The notes under the pieces are model-generated. The model was given only the letters and a program-made list of their open reading frames with translations, did no database searches and had not been told where the DNA came from. This document shows, in pieces, positions 33,952 to 42,362 of a stretch of 64,000 nucleotides of DNA. Made by a program: the position numbers and the translations under genes. The stretch comes from Neorhizobium galegae (GTDB lineage Bacteria; Pseudomonadota; Alphaproteobacteria; Rhizobiales; Rhizobiaceae): assembly GCF_017877055.1 (NCBI RefSeq), contig NZ_JAGIPG010000007.1, positions 1 through 64,000 on the forward strand, read 5' to 3'. Numbering within the stretch: the stretch's first letter is position 1; each line of letters opens with the position of its first letter.

Positions 33952-34833
33952 TCACACTTCGAGCGCGCGCAACGCACGCTGGTAGAGAAGGATGATGCTG
34001 CTGAACAGCACGAGCAGCATGACCGAGAGTGCCGCGGCCAGCGGCCAGTTGAGCGTCACCGTCGCCTCGTTGAAGACTTCCGTGCCGAGAACGAAGACGC
34101 GCCCTCCCCCCATCAGGCGCGGCGTCACGAAGGAGGATATCGCCAGCACGAAGACGAGGAGCGCGGCCGTCAGCACGCCGGGCAGGCTGAGTGGCAGGAC
34201 GATGCGCGTGAACACCCTGAGCCGGTTGGCACCGAGCATCGCGGCCGCCTCCTCCAGTTGAACGTTCAGTCGGCCGAAGCCGCTGAGCATGGCGAGGATC
34301 GCATAGGGCATCAGGATTTCGATCAGCGCGACGGTGGCGCCCAGACTGTTGTTGGTGAGACGGATGACGCCATCGGTCAGCGACAGCGCCTGCAGCGTGC
34401 TGTTGATGACGCCCCGGTCTCCGAAGATCACCATCCAGCCATAGGTCCGGACGACGGACGACGTCAGCAGAGGTGCCACCGCGAGCGCCGTCAGCACGCC
34501 CCGGAAGCGGCTTTGCGTCCGGGCCAGGAACAGCGCGATCGGATAGGACAGAATCACGGCGAAGACCGCGACATTGAAGCCGAGAACCAGCGTATTCCAG
34601 GCTACCCGCCAATAGAACGGATCGAACAGAACGGTTGTATAAGCTTCCGATGTCCAGTCGCCGCCGCTCAGCGTCCCCACAGCTGAAGATGCGAATGAGG
34701 CACGGAACAGCCATAAGAGCGGCAGCAGGAAAGTGACGACCAGCGCGACGAGGCCGGGCAGAAGCAGCAGCAGCAGGATGCCTCGCGAGGCGGCCGGTGC
34801 GCCGGCTGCGGGCGCTGTCACGGCGGCGCTCAT
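33952..34833 (-). CDS. ABC transporter permease, PotB family
   Basis: A 293-aa permease with an Ala/Pro-rich cytoplasmic N-terminus then a first helix (ILLLLLLPGLVALVVTFLLP). The EAA loop reads EEAAAMLGANRLRVFTRIVL. The start overlaps the stop of the ATPase gene (ATGA, 34830-34833). Pairs with the PotC-like protein. Confidence 0.92.
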   Translation of the reverse strand: MSAAVTAPAAGAPAASRGILLLLLLPGLVALVVTFLLPLLWLFRASFASSAVGTLSGGDWTSEAYTTVLFDPFYWRVAWNTLVLGFNVAVFAVILSYPIALFLARTQSRFRGVLTALAVAPLLTSSVVRTYGWMVIFGDRGVINSTLQALSLTDGVIRLTNNSLGATVALIEILMPYAILAMLSGFGRLNVQLEEAAAMLGANRLRVFTRIVLPLSLPGVLTAALLVFVLAISSFVTPRLMGGGRVFVLGTEVFNEATVTLNWPLAAALSVMLLVLFSSIILLYQRALRALEV

Positions 34834-35897
34834 GCGGCCTCCCGACCGATCAGGGTCACGTCTTCGGGCGCGACGGTCAGGGTGACCTGATCGCCCTTCT
34901 GCGGCAGCACACCCGCATGCGTCGGCAGATCGGCCTGCAGCAGACGGCTGCCGCAGCGCACGCTCAGCGTCAGGATCTGACCGCGATAGACGATGTGCTC
35001 GACCACGCCGGTAAAGCTGTTCGGCTGGCCGTGCTCTCCTGCGAGGAGCAGGCGATGGGGCCGGACCATCAGCCTGACCGGCGATCCGACAGCGGCTTCA
35101 CCGACGAAACGAAGCGGCGGCAGGCCGTCGACGGCTGCCACGCCCGGCCCGGCGACCTTGCCTTCGAAAAAGGTTCCGGCACCGATAAAGGAGGCGACGA
35201 AATCGGTCTGCGGTCGGTCGAAGATTTCGCGCGGGGTTCCGATCTGCTCCAGCCTGCCTGCCGACATCACCGCTAGGCGGTCGGCCATCGAAAGCGCCTC
35301 GTCCTGGTCGTGGGTGACGAAGATGGCGGTAACGCCGGTGCGTGCCTGGATGTCGCGGATTTCATCACGCATTTCATCACGCAGTTTCGCATCGAGGTTC
35401 GACAGCGGCTCGTCGAGCAACAGGAGTTCCGGCTCGATCACCAGCGAACGGGCGATCGCCGCGCGCTGTTGCTGGCCGCCGGAAAGCTGGCTGACCTTGC
35501 GCTCGCCAAAACCGGCAAGCTTGACGAGGTCGAGTGCCTTCCTGACGCGCTCCTCGCGCTCGGCCCTGCCGACCTTGCGCATTTCCAGGCCGAAGGAGAT
35601 GTTTTCCGCGACCGACATATGGGGAAACAGGGCATAGGCCTGGAAGACCATGCCCATGTTCCGCTTGTAGACGGGAATGGAGGAAACGTCCCGGCCATCG
35701 AGCCTGATCGCGCCCGACGTTGGGACGATCAGACCGGCGATCATGCGCAGGATCGTCGTCTTGCCGCAGCCGGAGGGCCCGAGCAGGGCCAGCATCTCGC
35801 CGCGCGGCAGCGAGAAGCTGACGTGATCCACGGAAGGCTTCTGGGCGCCTGGATAGGTCTTCACGAGATTTTCGATGATGACGTGATGATCAGCCAT
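34830..35897 (-). CDS. ABC transporter ATPase, PotA family
   Basis: A 355-aa ATPase: Walker A LLGPSGCGKTTILR, signature QLSGGQQQRAAIARSL, Walker B LLLLDEPLSNLDAKLRDEM and H-loop FVTHDQDEALSMAD, followed by a C-terminal TOBE domain (about residues 270-350, PVRLMVRPHRLL). ATG 35897 (MADHHVIIEN) has GGGAAC upstream. Same operon as the two permeases and the binding protein. Confidence 0.93.
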   Translation of the reverse strand: MADHHVIIENLVKTYPGAQKPSVDHVSFSLPRGEMLALLGPSGCGKTTILRMIAGLIVPTSGAIRLDGRDVSSIPVYKRNMGMVFQAYALFPHMSVAENISFGLEMRKVGRAEREERVRKALDLVKLAGFGERKVSQLSGGQQQRAAIARSLVIEPELLLLDEPLSNLDAKLRDEMRDEIRDIQARTGVTAIFVTHDQDEALSMADRLAVMSAGRLEQIGTPREIFDRPQTDFVASFIGAGTFFEGKVAGPGVAAVDGLPPLRFVGEAAVGSPVRLMVRPHRLLLAGEHGQPNSFTGVVEHIVYRGQILTLSVRCGSRLLQADLPTHAGVLPQKGDQVTLTVAPEDVTLIGREAA

Positions 35898-35921
35898 GAC
35901 GGCCAGTTCCCTCAAGACAGA

Positions 35922-37004
35922 TCAGTTGAGCGCGATGACTTCGCGGTTGATGCGCTGGATCCAGGCGGAATATTTCTCCGCGACAAAGTTCCAGTCGAGC
36001 GACATCTGGGCGGCCTGGGCTTCCTTGGAGCCGTAGATACGCGCGGCAACCGCGTCCGGCAGGGTCACCTTGGTATTGACAGGCCCATAGAAGCTCTTTT
36101 CGGCGAACGTCGCCTGTGCCTCGGTGCCCAGCGCATAGTTGATGAAGAGCTGTGCCGCCTCGGCATTCTTGGAGTTTTCGACGAGACCGATCGTATTGGT
36201 CTGGCCGATCGAGCCTTCCTTCGGCGCGGCAACAGCAATCTTGCCGCCCTGCGTGTCGTGCAGGTATTGCGCGCGGCCGTTCCAGCAGATGGAAAGGTCG
36301 ACTTCGCCGCTCTGGACGACCGCGTAGCAATCCGGGGCCGGCTCCCAGGTCGAGACGTTGGGGGCGATTTCCTTGAGCATGTCGATCGCCGGATCGACGG
36401 TGTCCTTGTAGTCGGCGCCCTTCAGCTTGTCGAGGATCGGCAGCAGGATGACGCCGCGCGTATCGCCGAGTTTTGCGGCGATCCTGCCCTTGTATTTAGC
36501 ATCGGTCAGATCGTTCCAGCTTGTCGGCGGCTGCTTCACGCTGTCGGTATTGTAGAGGATCGCCAGATTGTCCTGCGAGAAGGCGACTGCCTTGTCGCCG
36601 TCGAGGCGGGACCAGTCCGGCATTTCGGCAAGGCTCGGGACCTTGGCCGGATCAAGCTTGGCGAAAATACCGCTCTTGTTCGCCTTGATGGCGACCGAGA
36701 CGTCGATCAGGGCCACGTCGATCTTCGGGTCGGCCTGCTGAAGCGTCAAAAGGGCGAGCGTCTCTGCGGAATTCTTGCTCTGCTGGTACGTCACCTCGAT
36801 GCCGGGATATTTCTCCTTGAAGGCAGCGATGATGAACTTCTGATAGTTGTCGGCGAAAACGCCGGAAAAACCGACGACGTTCACCGTTCCCTTGATCGAG
36901 GCATCCTGGGCCTGGGCTGCGCCGGCAAATGCGGCAAGGCCGGCGGCAAGAATGCCGGCGCGGAGGAACATCCGCGAAATTCCGTTTTGCATGCGTATCG
37001 TCAT
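35922..37004 (-). CDS. Spermidine/putrescine-type periplasmic binding protein (PotD/extracellular binding family 1)
   Basis: A 360-aa exported protein with a Sec signal (MFLRAGILAAGLAAFAGAAQAQ, cleavage near residue 29). Mature blocks: GTVNVVGFSGVFADNYQKFI, AFKEKYPGIEVTY, AILYNTDSVKQPPTSWNDL and SWEPAPDCYAVVQSGEVDLS-like ligand loop. ATG 37004 follows a GGAGA site. The ligand is unknown; neighbouring hydrolase genes suggest an esterified or amide compound rather than a plain polyamine. Confidence 0.9.
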   Translation of the reverse strand: MTIRMQNGISRMFLRAGILAAGLAAFAGAAQAQDASIKGTVNVVGFSGVFADNYQKFIIAAFKEKYPGIEVTYQQSKNSAETLALLTLQQADPKIDVALIDVSVAIKANKSGIFAKLDPAKVPSLAEMPDWSRLDGDKAVAFSQDNLAILYNTDSVKQPPTSWNDLTDAKYKGRIAAKLGDTRGVILLPILDKLKGADYKDTVDPAIDMLKEIAPNVSTWEPAPDCYAVVQSGEVDLSICWNGRAQYLHDTQGGKIAVAAPKEGSIGQTNTIGLVENSKNAEAAQLFINYALGTEAQATFAEKSFYGPVNTKVTLPDAVAARIYGSKEAQAAQMSLDWNFVAEKYSAWIQRINREVIALN

Positions 37005-37135
37005 GTCCGTCTCTCCAGTTTTAGGCATGGCGTGTGTTCTTATATCCCCATGCAGTTCCCTGATCCCGCAAACGCGGTCTCCCGCTCGATAAGCCGAGGC
37101 AATTTCTTCCTACCGACAGTCCATGCCGGAGAAGA

Positions 37136-38137
37136 TCAGGCCATCGGCGTCCAGGCCGCGTCGAGCACGCGCAGCCAATTCCTGCCGAGAAGCTTGAGCA
37201 CCAGTTCCTCGCTCCAGCCGCGCGCCAGCATGCGGGCCGTCAGGTTCGGCATCTCGGTCATCCGCTGGATTCCCTTCGGCTTCGATATCTTGACCGAGCC
37301 GAATTCGGTCAGCGTACGCGCGGTACCCTTGTCCTTGTTGGCCCAGAGCAGCCAGGGACCGGGGCGCGGCCGGTCGAGCGAAAAGTCCGTCCCGATGCCG
37401 ACATGGTCCTCGCCGACGAGGTCGATCACGTAAGACATGGCATCCAGGTAGTCCTCCACCGTCGCGTCGTTACCGGCGGCAAGGCCCGGCGCGAACAGGC
37501 TGATGCCGATCAGGCCGCCCTTTTCGGCGCAGGCGACGAACAGTTCGTCCGGCTTGTTGCGTTTGACGTCCCGCAACGCCCGCGGCAGGATATGCGAAAT
37601 GCAGACCGGCTTCTTCGAATAGGCGATGACGTCGGCGCTGGTCTTGTCGCCTACATGGCTGAGGTCGCAAAGCACGCCGACGCGGTTCATTTCCGCCACC
37701 ACCTCCCTGCCGAAGCCGGTGAGCCCGCTGTCGACCTCTTCCAGGTAGCCCGCGCCGGAATAGTTCTGGGTATTGTATGTAAGCTGCATGATGCCGACGC
37801 CGAGATCCTTGAAGATCTCCACGTAGTCGAGCTTGTCTTCCAAAGGCGAGGTGTTCTGCCAGCCGATGATGATGCCGGTCTTGCCTTCCGCCTTGGCGGC
37901 ATGGATATCGGCGACGGTACGGACCGGCCGGATGATGTCGTCGTTCTCGCGCAGGAAGCGCTTCCACTCGGAAACATAACCGATCCCTTCACGGAAATTC
38001 TCCCAGAGAAGGGAGGAGACGTTGACGGCCGTCAGGCCGCCGGCGCGCATTTCCTCGAAGATCGACCGGCTCCACTGGCAGGTCTGGAGGCCATCGACGA
38101 TGATTGCGTCATCATGCAGTTTTCTTGCGTCAGTCAT
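37136..38137 (-). CDS. Membrane dipeptidase (renal dipeptidase) family protein lacking the HxD motif
   Basis: A 333-aa TIM-barrel protein of peptidase family M19. The C-terminal metal His motifs are kept (VLCDLSHVGDKTSADVIAYS and KPVCISHILPRAL), as is DHVGIGTDFSL. However, the N-terminal zinc motif DGHND of active enzymes reads D15-G-L-Q-T-C here, so two metal ligands are absent. It may use one metal or a different chemistry. Its ATG overlaps the stop of the upstream gene by one base (a GTG three bases earlier is possible). It opens onto the ABC genes after a 131-bp gap. Confidence 0.82.
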   Translation of the reverse strand: MTDARKLHDDAIIVDGLQTCQWSRSIFEEMRAGGLTAVNVSSLLWENFREGIGYVSEWKRFLRENDDIIRPVRTVADIHAAKAEGKTGIIIGWQNTSPLEDKLDYVEIFKDLGVGIMQLTYNTQNYSGAGYLEEVDSGLTGFGREVVAEMNRVGVLCDLSHVGDKTSADVIAYSKKPVCISHILPRALRDVKRNKPDELFVACAEKGGLIGISLFAPGLAAGNDATVEDYLDAMSYVIDLVGEDHVGIGTDFSLDRPRPGPWLLWANKDKGTARTLTEFGSVKISKPKGIQRMTEMPNLTARMLARGWSEELVLKLLGRNWLRVLDAAWTPMA

Positions 38138-38778
38138 CACGCCGTTTCCTTGCGCATTTCATTGGTCTTGCCGGCCTTCAGGGCGCGGTGGACGAATTCC
38201 AGGCGATCCTGCCCCCAGAAAAGTTCCTCGCCGAGGACATAGGTCGGAGTCCCGAAGACACCAAGCCGCTCGGCCTCCGCGAGATTGCCGTGCCACTCGG
38301 CGACGATATCGTCCGGCTGCGGATCCACGACGATCCCCGACGCTGCCTCTCCGACCGTTGCCCGCGCAATCTCGCGGAGGGTGGAGAGGTCGGCGATGTC
38401 TAGGTCCTCGGCCCAAAGCGCCCGCTGCACGGCGAACGAGAAGGAAATCGCGTCGAGGCCCGCCTTCTGGATCGCGATCACCGCCTGGGCAGCGGGCTCG
38501 ATCGTGCGGCACGGGTAGAATTTCGGTTTCAGGTTGAGCGGCATGCCGAGATAGTCCCGCCAGCGACGCAGTTCGACCTCGTGGTAAAGCTGGCGTGCAT
38601 CGGGCCGTTTGCGCAGAGGGATGCCGCCGTTCGCCTCGATGATGCGGATCGGCCTGAGCCGCACGCCCGCGGCATTCTCACGGGCAATCGCGACGGCTCT
38701 CTCAGCGCCAAAATAGGCCCATGGCGACGAGATGCCGTAGAAAATCTGAATTTCCGGACGTCGTTCATCCATTGGCAA
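38137..38778 (-). CDS. DsbA-fold 2-hydroxychromene-2-carboxylate isomerase-like protein
   Basis: A 213-aa thioredoxin-fold protein of the HCCA isomerase/kappa GST family: IQIFYGISSPWAYFGAERAV at the N-terminus (catalytic Ser-containing SSPWAYF), and GVFGTPTYVLGEELFWGQDR at the C-terminus. The family performs glutathione-dependent isomerisation in aromatic degradation. TTG 38778 has GAGG nine bases upstream; ATG 38772 is the alternative. Overlaps the monooxygenase gene by 8-14 bp, so co-translated with it. Confidence 0.85.
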   Translation of the reverse strand: MPMDERRPEIQIFYGISSPWAYFGAERAVAIARENAAGVRLRPIRIIEANGGIPLRKRPDARQLYHEVELRRWRDYLGMPLNLKPKFYPCRTIEPAAQAVIAIQKAGLDAISFSFAVQRALWAEDLDIADLSTLREIARATVGEAASGIVVDPQPDDIVAEWHGNLAEAERLGVFGTPTYVLGEELFWGQDRLEFVHRALKAGKTNEMRKETA

Positions 38779-40246
38779 TGCTCATGTCCTCGTCAATATC
38801 GGCATCCGTCCATTCGTCGCCCAGAAGTTCCGGCGTATCGAATGCAAGAAAACGGTCGAGATGGTAGGTTCGGTCTTCCAGGAAGAGTGACCGTACAAGA
38901 CCTGTCGCCAGGCGCACTGCGCCATCGCTGATCGACGGGATCCCGCTGGTGATCTTTCCGTGCGAGGGAACTGCCGGATAGGCAAAGCAGGCAATCCTGG
39001 AGATCGAGGCGGCAAGACCACGATCGAGCCCGGGCTTCGGCAGGAACTCGAACCAAGGACCGAGATAGGGCGTCGAACCCACACCTTCATGTTCCCAGCC
39101 GACGGGGGGAGTGTAAGCGTCGCGCCAGAGCAGGATCTTGTCGGCAAGCGCGGAGAATTCCGGCCGCTTGCCAAAATCGACCGAAAAGCCCGTCGCGAAG
39201 ATGACCAGATCGGTCCGGTAACGCCCCTTTGGCGTCACCACGTCCACACCATCGCCGGCTTCGACGAGATCACTGATCGGGCTTGCCAGATGAAAGAAGG
39301 CATTGCGATGGCGCGAGACGCGCAGCACGCTGTGGCGCGGCGGGGGGATCTGGGCCCGCTCGCCGGCGACCATATAGGTCCATTTGTCGGCATCAGGCAA
39401 GCCGACATAGCCGTGCGTCATGCCCTGACTGCCAACCCCCGTGAACTTGTCAATGCGCGGGATGTCGGCACGGCGCACGAAGATGTCGACGCGCGTGGCG
39501 CCCGCCTCTAGGGCGGCTGCGGCATTGTCCATCGCCGACGCGCCGGCACCAACGACAGAAACGCGCTTACCCTTCAAGCAAGCCATGTCGATGAGATCGG
39601 CTCCGTGCTTCACGAAACGCGGGTCCACACCCGCGGCGACATCTGGAAGCGCCGGCGCCCCGAGCCCGTCTAGCCCAGTCGCCAGAACCACACGGCGGGC
39701 AAGAACCTGCTCCTTCGCTCCGGCCTTTTCGAAGTCCAGAGCTATCAGTCCGTCGTCGCGAAAGCCGATCGCCGTCAGGGCGGTGTCGTTCACCGCGTCG
39801 AGATCGAGCACTCGGCGATACCAGACGAGATAGTCCATCCACATCGGGCGGGGAATGAGCCCCAGGTCGAGATAGGCTTGTGCGCCATATTGGGCTTCGA
39901 ACCACGCCCGGAAGGTCAACGAAGGGATGCCGAGCGCCGGCCCCGCGGCCTCCTTGCGAGTGCGCAGCGTCTCCATCCGCGCATAGGTGACCCAAGGACC
40001 CTCCCGCCCTTTCGCAGCGCGGTCGAAGGCGCGGACGTTGCCGACGCCGACCTTCTTCAAAGCGGTAAGCGTCACCAGCCCGCAGAGACCAGCCCCGATT
40101 ACAGCCACGTCCAGAACCTCGGCGCCTGCGACTTCGGTCCGAGGAAGCCAAGCCTTTGGCGGCTGGTTGAGCCAAAGCAAGTCTAGCGCAAGCCGCTTTT
40201 CCAGAGCCTCAAGTGACGCCGGGCGAAGTAGATTGTTTGTTCCCAC
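38765..40246 (-). CDS. Flavin-containing monooxygenase-like NAD(P)-binding protein (GTG start)
   Basis: A 493-aa flavoprotein. FAD-binding VIGAGLCGLVTLTALKKVG near residue 49, a second nucleotide motif VVGAGASAMDNAAAALEAG near residue 231, and the FMO/BVMO-type ATGFSVDF segment. It probably hydroxylates or oxygenates a small substrate with NADPH. Start GTG 40246 has GGGAC upstream. First gene of the minus-strand operon running to 31648. Confidence 0.85.
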   Translation of the reverse strand: MGTNNLLRPASLEALEKRLALDLLWLNQPPKAWLPRTEVAGAEVLDVAVIGAGLCGLVTLTALKKVGVGNVRAFDRAAKGREGPWVTYARMETLRTRKEAAGPALGIPSLTFRAWFEAQYGAQAYLDLGLIPRPMWMDYLVWYRRVLDLDAVNDTALTAIGFRDDGLIALDFEKAGAKEQVLARRVVLATGLDGLGAPALPDVAAGVDPRFVKHGADLIDMACLKGKRVSVVGAGASAMDNAAAALEAGATRVDIFVRRADIPRIDKFTGVGSQGMTHGYVGLPDADKWTYMVAGERAQIPPPRHSVLRVSRHRNAFFHLASPISDLVEAGDGVDVVTPKGRYRTDLVIFATGFSVDFGKRPEFSALADKILLWRDAYTPPVGWEHEGVGSTPYLGPWFEFLPKPGLDRGLAASISRIACFAYPAVPSHGKITSGIPSISDGAVRLATGLVRSLFLEDRTYHLDRFLAFDTPELLGDEWTDADIDEDMSIANG

Positions 40247-40595
40247 TTAGTCGTCCCATTATTCTAAAATGAGATTATCAATATGTTACGATGCAAATAT
40301 CGAAATGTAAAGGACAACACCAAAAATCGTTCACGGCGGATAACGGCTCATCCTCGGTGGAGCCAGGATAGCGTCGGCGATGTCCACCGCTTCGCGTTCC
40401 TCCCCGCGCCGTGGACCGAGCAAGTGCCGTGGATCGAACAGAACAAACAGCGTCGGCTCCGAAATGCCGCCGCATAACCGCTGGTCGCGCTCCGATCGGC
40501 CGAAAATGACCAGAACTGCCGCTGTGATGATATTCGAAGCAGTCATTTCTTCGCAAAGGCAGGCTCCGATCGCACGATGGGAGAGAGCGTCCATG
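40247..40595. other. Gene-free interval between the monooxygenase and the insertion sequence
   Basis: The promoter of the monooxygenase operon should lie here, in the A/T-rich part near 40255-40325. On the minus strand an 87-codon open frame (40594 down to about 40331, starting MDALSHRAIGACLCEEMTAS) abuts the insertion sequence; I recognise no family, and it may be a truncated gene or chance. Confidence 0.3.
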
Positions 40596-40611
40596 GGAGG
40601 CGTCGCCTTAA
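40596..40611 (+). repeat. Left terminal inverted repeat of the IS6 element
   Basis: Reads GGAGGCGTCGCCTTAA. Its last 13 bases are repeated perfectly in inverse orientation at the right end. Confidence 0.85.
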
Positions 40612-40646
40612 CCGGCTGGTGCGGATCGCGGCAATAGTCTATCGGC

Positions 40647-41360
40647 ATGGCTAAAGATGCGTCAGCCCAATACAAACGCCACCGCTTTCCCGCCGAGATC
40701 ATCGCGCACGCGGTACGGCTCTATTATCGGTTTCCGCTGAGCCTGCGCGACGTTGAAGACCGGCTTGCCGAGCGTGGGATCGACGTGTCGTTTCAGACCG
40801 TCGCAGAATGGGCGAGGAAATTTGGCCTGAAGTTCGCCCATCAACTTCGTCGGCTGTCGCGTGGCAGTTTTGCTGACAAGTGGCATCTCGATGAGATGGT
40901 CGTGTCCATAAAGGCCAAGAAATATTGGTTGTGGCGCGCCGTCGATGCCAACGGCTACGTTCTCGATGCTCTGCTACAAAGCCGCAGAAACAAGAGAGCC
41001 GTTCTTCGGTTGATGCGCAAACCGCTGAAGAGCCAGGGCGTCACGCCACGCGTGATAGTGACAGACAAGCTGCGCTCTTATTCCACCGCAAAGCGACAGC
41101 TCATGCCGGGTATCGAGCACCGTTCGCACAAAGGGCTCAACAACCGCGTCGAGAATTCTCACCTTCCCGTGCGACGACGAGAGCGACGCATGATGCGGTT
41201 CAAGTCGGCGCGGCAATGCCAGAGTTTCGTCTCAACCCACGGCCAGATTGCCAATCTTTTCAATCTTCATCGAAAACATCTGACCGCCGCTGATCATCGC
41301 CAACTCCGCGCCCACGCCAACACCACCTGGCGTGAGATCGCCTTGTCGATCAAAGCGTGA
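40647..41360 (+). CDS. IS6-family transposase
   Basis: A 237-aa DDE transposase, cytoplasmic, carrying out replicative transposition. DDE residues: Asp in DKWHLDEMVVSI, Asp in RVIVTDKLRSY and Glu in GLNNRVENSHLPVRRRERRM. The N-terminal helix-turn-helix region is LRDVEDRLAERGIDVSFQTV. Length and motifs are those of an intact IS6/IS26-type enzyme with no frameshift seen. Confidence 0.95.
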   Translation: MAKDASAQYKRHRFPAEIIAHAVRLYYRFPLSLRDVEDRLAERGIDVSFQTVAEWARKFGLKFAHQLRRLSRGSFADKWHLDEMVVSIKAKKYWLWRAVDANGYVLDALLQSRRNKRAVLRLMRKPLKSQGVTPRVIVTDKLRSYSTAKRQLMPGIEHRSHKGLNNRVENSHLPVRRRERRMMRFKSARQCQSFVSTHGQIANLFNLHRKHLTAADHRQLRAHANTTWREIALSIKA

Positions 41361-41397
41361 AATTCACGCCGAAGCAATGATCGCGGGCTGTGCTCGA

Positions 41398-41413
41398 TTA
41401 AGGCGACGCCACC
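41398..41413 (-). repeat. Right terminal inverted repeat of the IS6 element
   Basis: Reads TTAAGGCGACGCCACC on the plus strand, inverse complement of the left end except one base. Confidence 0.85.
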
Positions 41414-41684
41414 CACGCTGGATCTGTTTTTCCTGAAAGTCGGCGAGCACGGTCATGGTCTGGGTCACAAGGCCTGGGTTGCCATTGAAGCGCACTATCC
41501 GCAGACCGTCACCTGGCGAACGCATACGCCGTATTTCGAGAAGAGAAACATCCACTTCTACGTCAACAAGTGCGGCTTCAAGATCATCGCGTTCTTCAAC
41601 CCCAAGCACCCCGACCCGCATCATCCTGGCCCCAGTGATCTGCCGGACGAGGAAGGATTTCTGTTTGAAAAAGTGATGCGATAA
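41414..41684 (+). pseudogene. C-terminal stump of a GNAT acetyltransferase
   Basis: An open frame entering directly from the IS end reads GLGHKAWVAIEAHYPQTVTW, then HTPYFEKRNIHFYVNKCGFK, then IIAFFNPKHPDPHHPG, and stops at 41682-41684. The PYFEKRNIHFYVNKCGF block is typical of the C-terminal part of GNAT acetyltransferases. The N-terminal acetyl-CoA-binding part is missing and is not found on the other side of the IS, so the element removed it. Confidence 0.75.
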
Positions 41685-41958
41685 CGCTTATTCGATCTGA
41701 CGACCGGATCTCGCGCTCACGAAGGTCGGCTTTCGAGGACCGGTCGCAATAGCGAGAAAGCCAGATTTGAAGGCGCGAAGCCATCGTAAGCGTGAACTGC
41801 AGAGGGCATCGAGCCATCTGCCTGGCAGGCGTCTTCGCCTTGATGAGGTTCGAACCAGGACTTAGTTATCACGCGATTGCTGTCGCTGTGGAATCTAGCT
41901 TTTTGGGTTCGAGCGGATGAGCGCTTGTGATGATTTTCCGGCCAGAGCAATCTGGTAC

Positions 41959-42013
41959 CTCTTAGGAAATTTGCGCAATAACGGCTTGCGCGTGTCGGCC
42001 TAATTTCCAAGAG
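41959..42013. repeat. Long two-part hairpin in the gene-free region
   Basis: CTCTT-A-GGAAATT (41959-41971) pairs with AATTTCCAAGAG (42002-42013), a 12-bp stem with one bulged A. Inside it GCGCAA (41973-41978) pairs with TTGCGC (41986-41991) around a 7-base loop. There is no T run. It could be a small mobile repeat, a structured RNA or a protein-binding site. Confidence 0.5.
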
Positions 42014-42309
42014 CCAAACAAGTCCCTAATCGTGTGTCTCCGGCGCAGCAGGTACGATAACCGTTCTGTCCGCATCTTCTTCATCAAACTGAAAATGCAT
42101 AAGGCAATGCGCTATCCGCATAATCTTGCGCCCTTGCTGGGCTGAGCTACTCTTCGTCCGGTGGGGAAACGGGGCATCATATTTGAAAATTTTGAAATAC
42201 CCGCAGGCGCAGCCGATGGCCCGGAGGCTAACGCCGTGCCGGTCGCTATCCACTCGATACCATCAGCCAATACCATAATCTGACGGCAGTCTCTACCGGA
42301 CGCAGACGT

Positions 42310-42331
42310 TTGCCTGGCGTCACACAGGCAA
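42310..42331 (+). repeat. Leader hairpin before the peptide-type binding-protein gene
   Basis: TTGCCTG and CAGGCAA form a perfect 7-bp stem with an 8-base loop, 31 bp before the start codon. Likely in the 5' untranslated region; function unknown. Confidence 0.4.
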
Positions 42332-42362
42332 GCGCCGTGAGACCAAGCATAGGGGAACTAGA

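Larger units (their letters stand above)
40596..41413 (+). mobile_element. IS6-family insertion sequence, complete
   Basis: An 818-bp element with matching ends: GGAGGCGTCGCCTTAA at 40596-40611 and its inverted copy TTAAGGCGACGCCACC at 41398-41413 (one difference). One transposase gene fills it, and the size is typical of IS6. The 8-bp flanks (CGTCCATG and CACGCTGG) do not match, so there is no target duplication, which suggests recombination or deletion at one side after insertion. Confidence 0.85.
41685..42362. other. Gene-free region upstream of the peptide-binding-protein gene
   Basis: About 680 bp without a supported gene. It holds a long hairpin (41959-42013) and a shorter one (42310-42331), listed separately. 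The promoter of the 42363 gene should be here. A GGTTCGAACC at 41847 superficially resembles a tRNA T-loop but has no pairing arms. Confidence 0.5.

Noticed and set aside
35310..37433. Plus-strand open frame of 707 codons
   Set aside because: Antisense shadow of the ABC ATPase and binding-protein genes, whose motifs are unambiguous.
41847..41856. GGTTCGAACC, resembling a tRNA T-loop
   Set aside because: The flanks do not form a T-stem or acceptor stem on either strand and no anticodon arm is found; it is just a palindrome.
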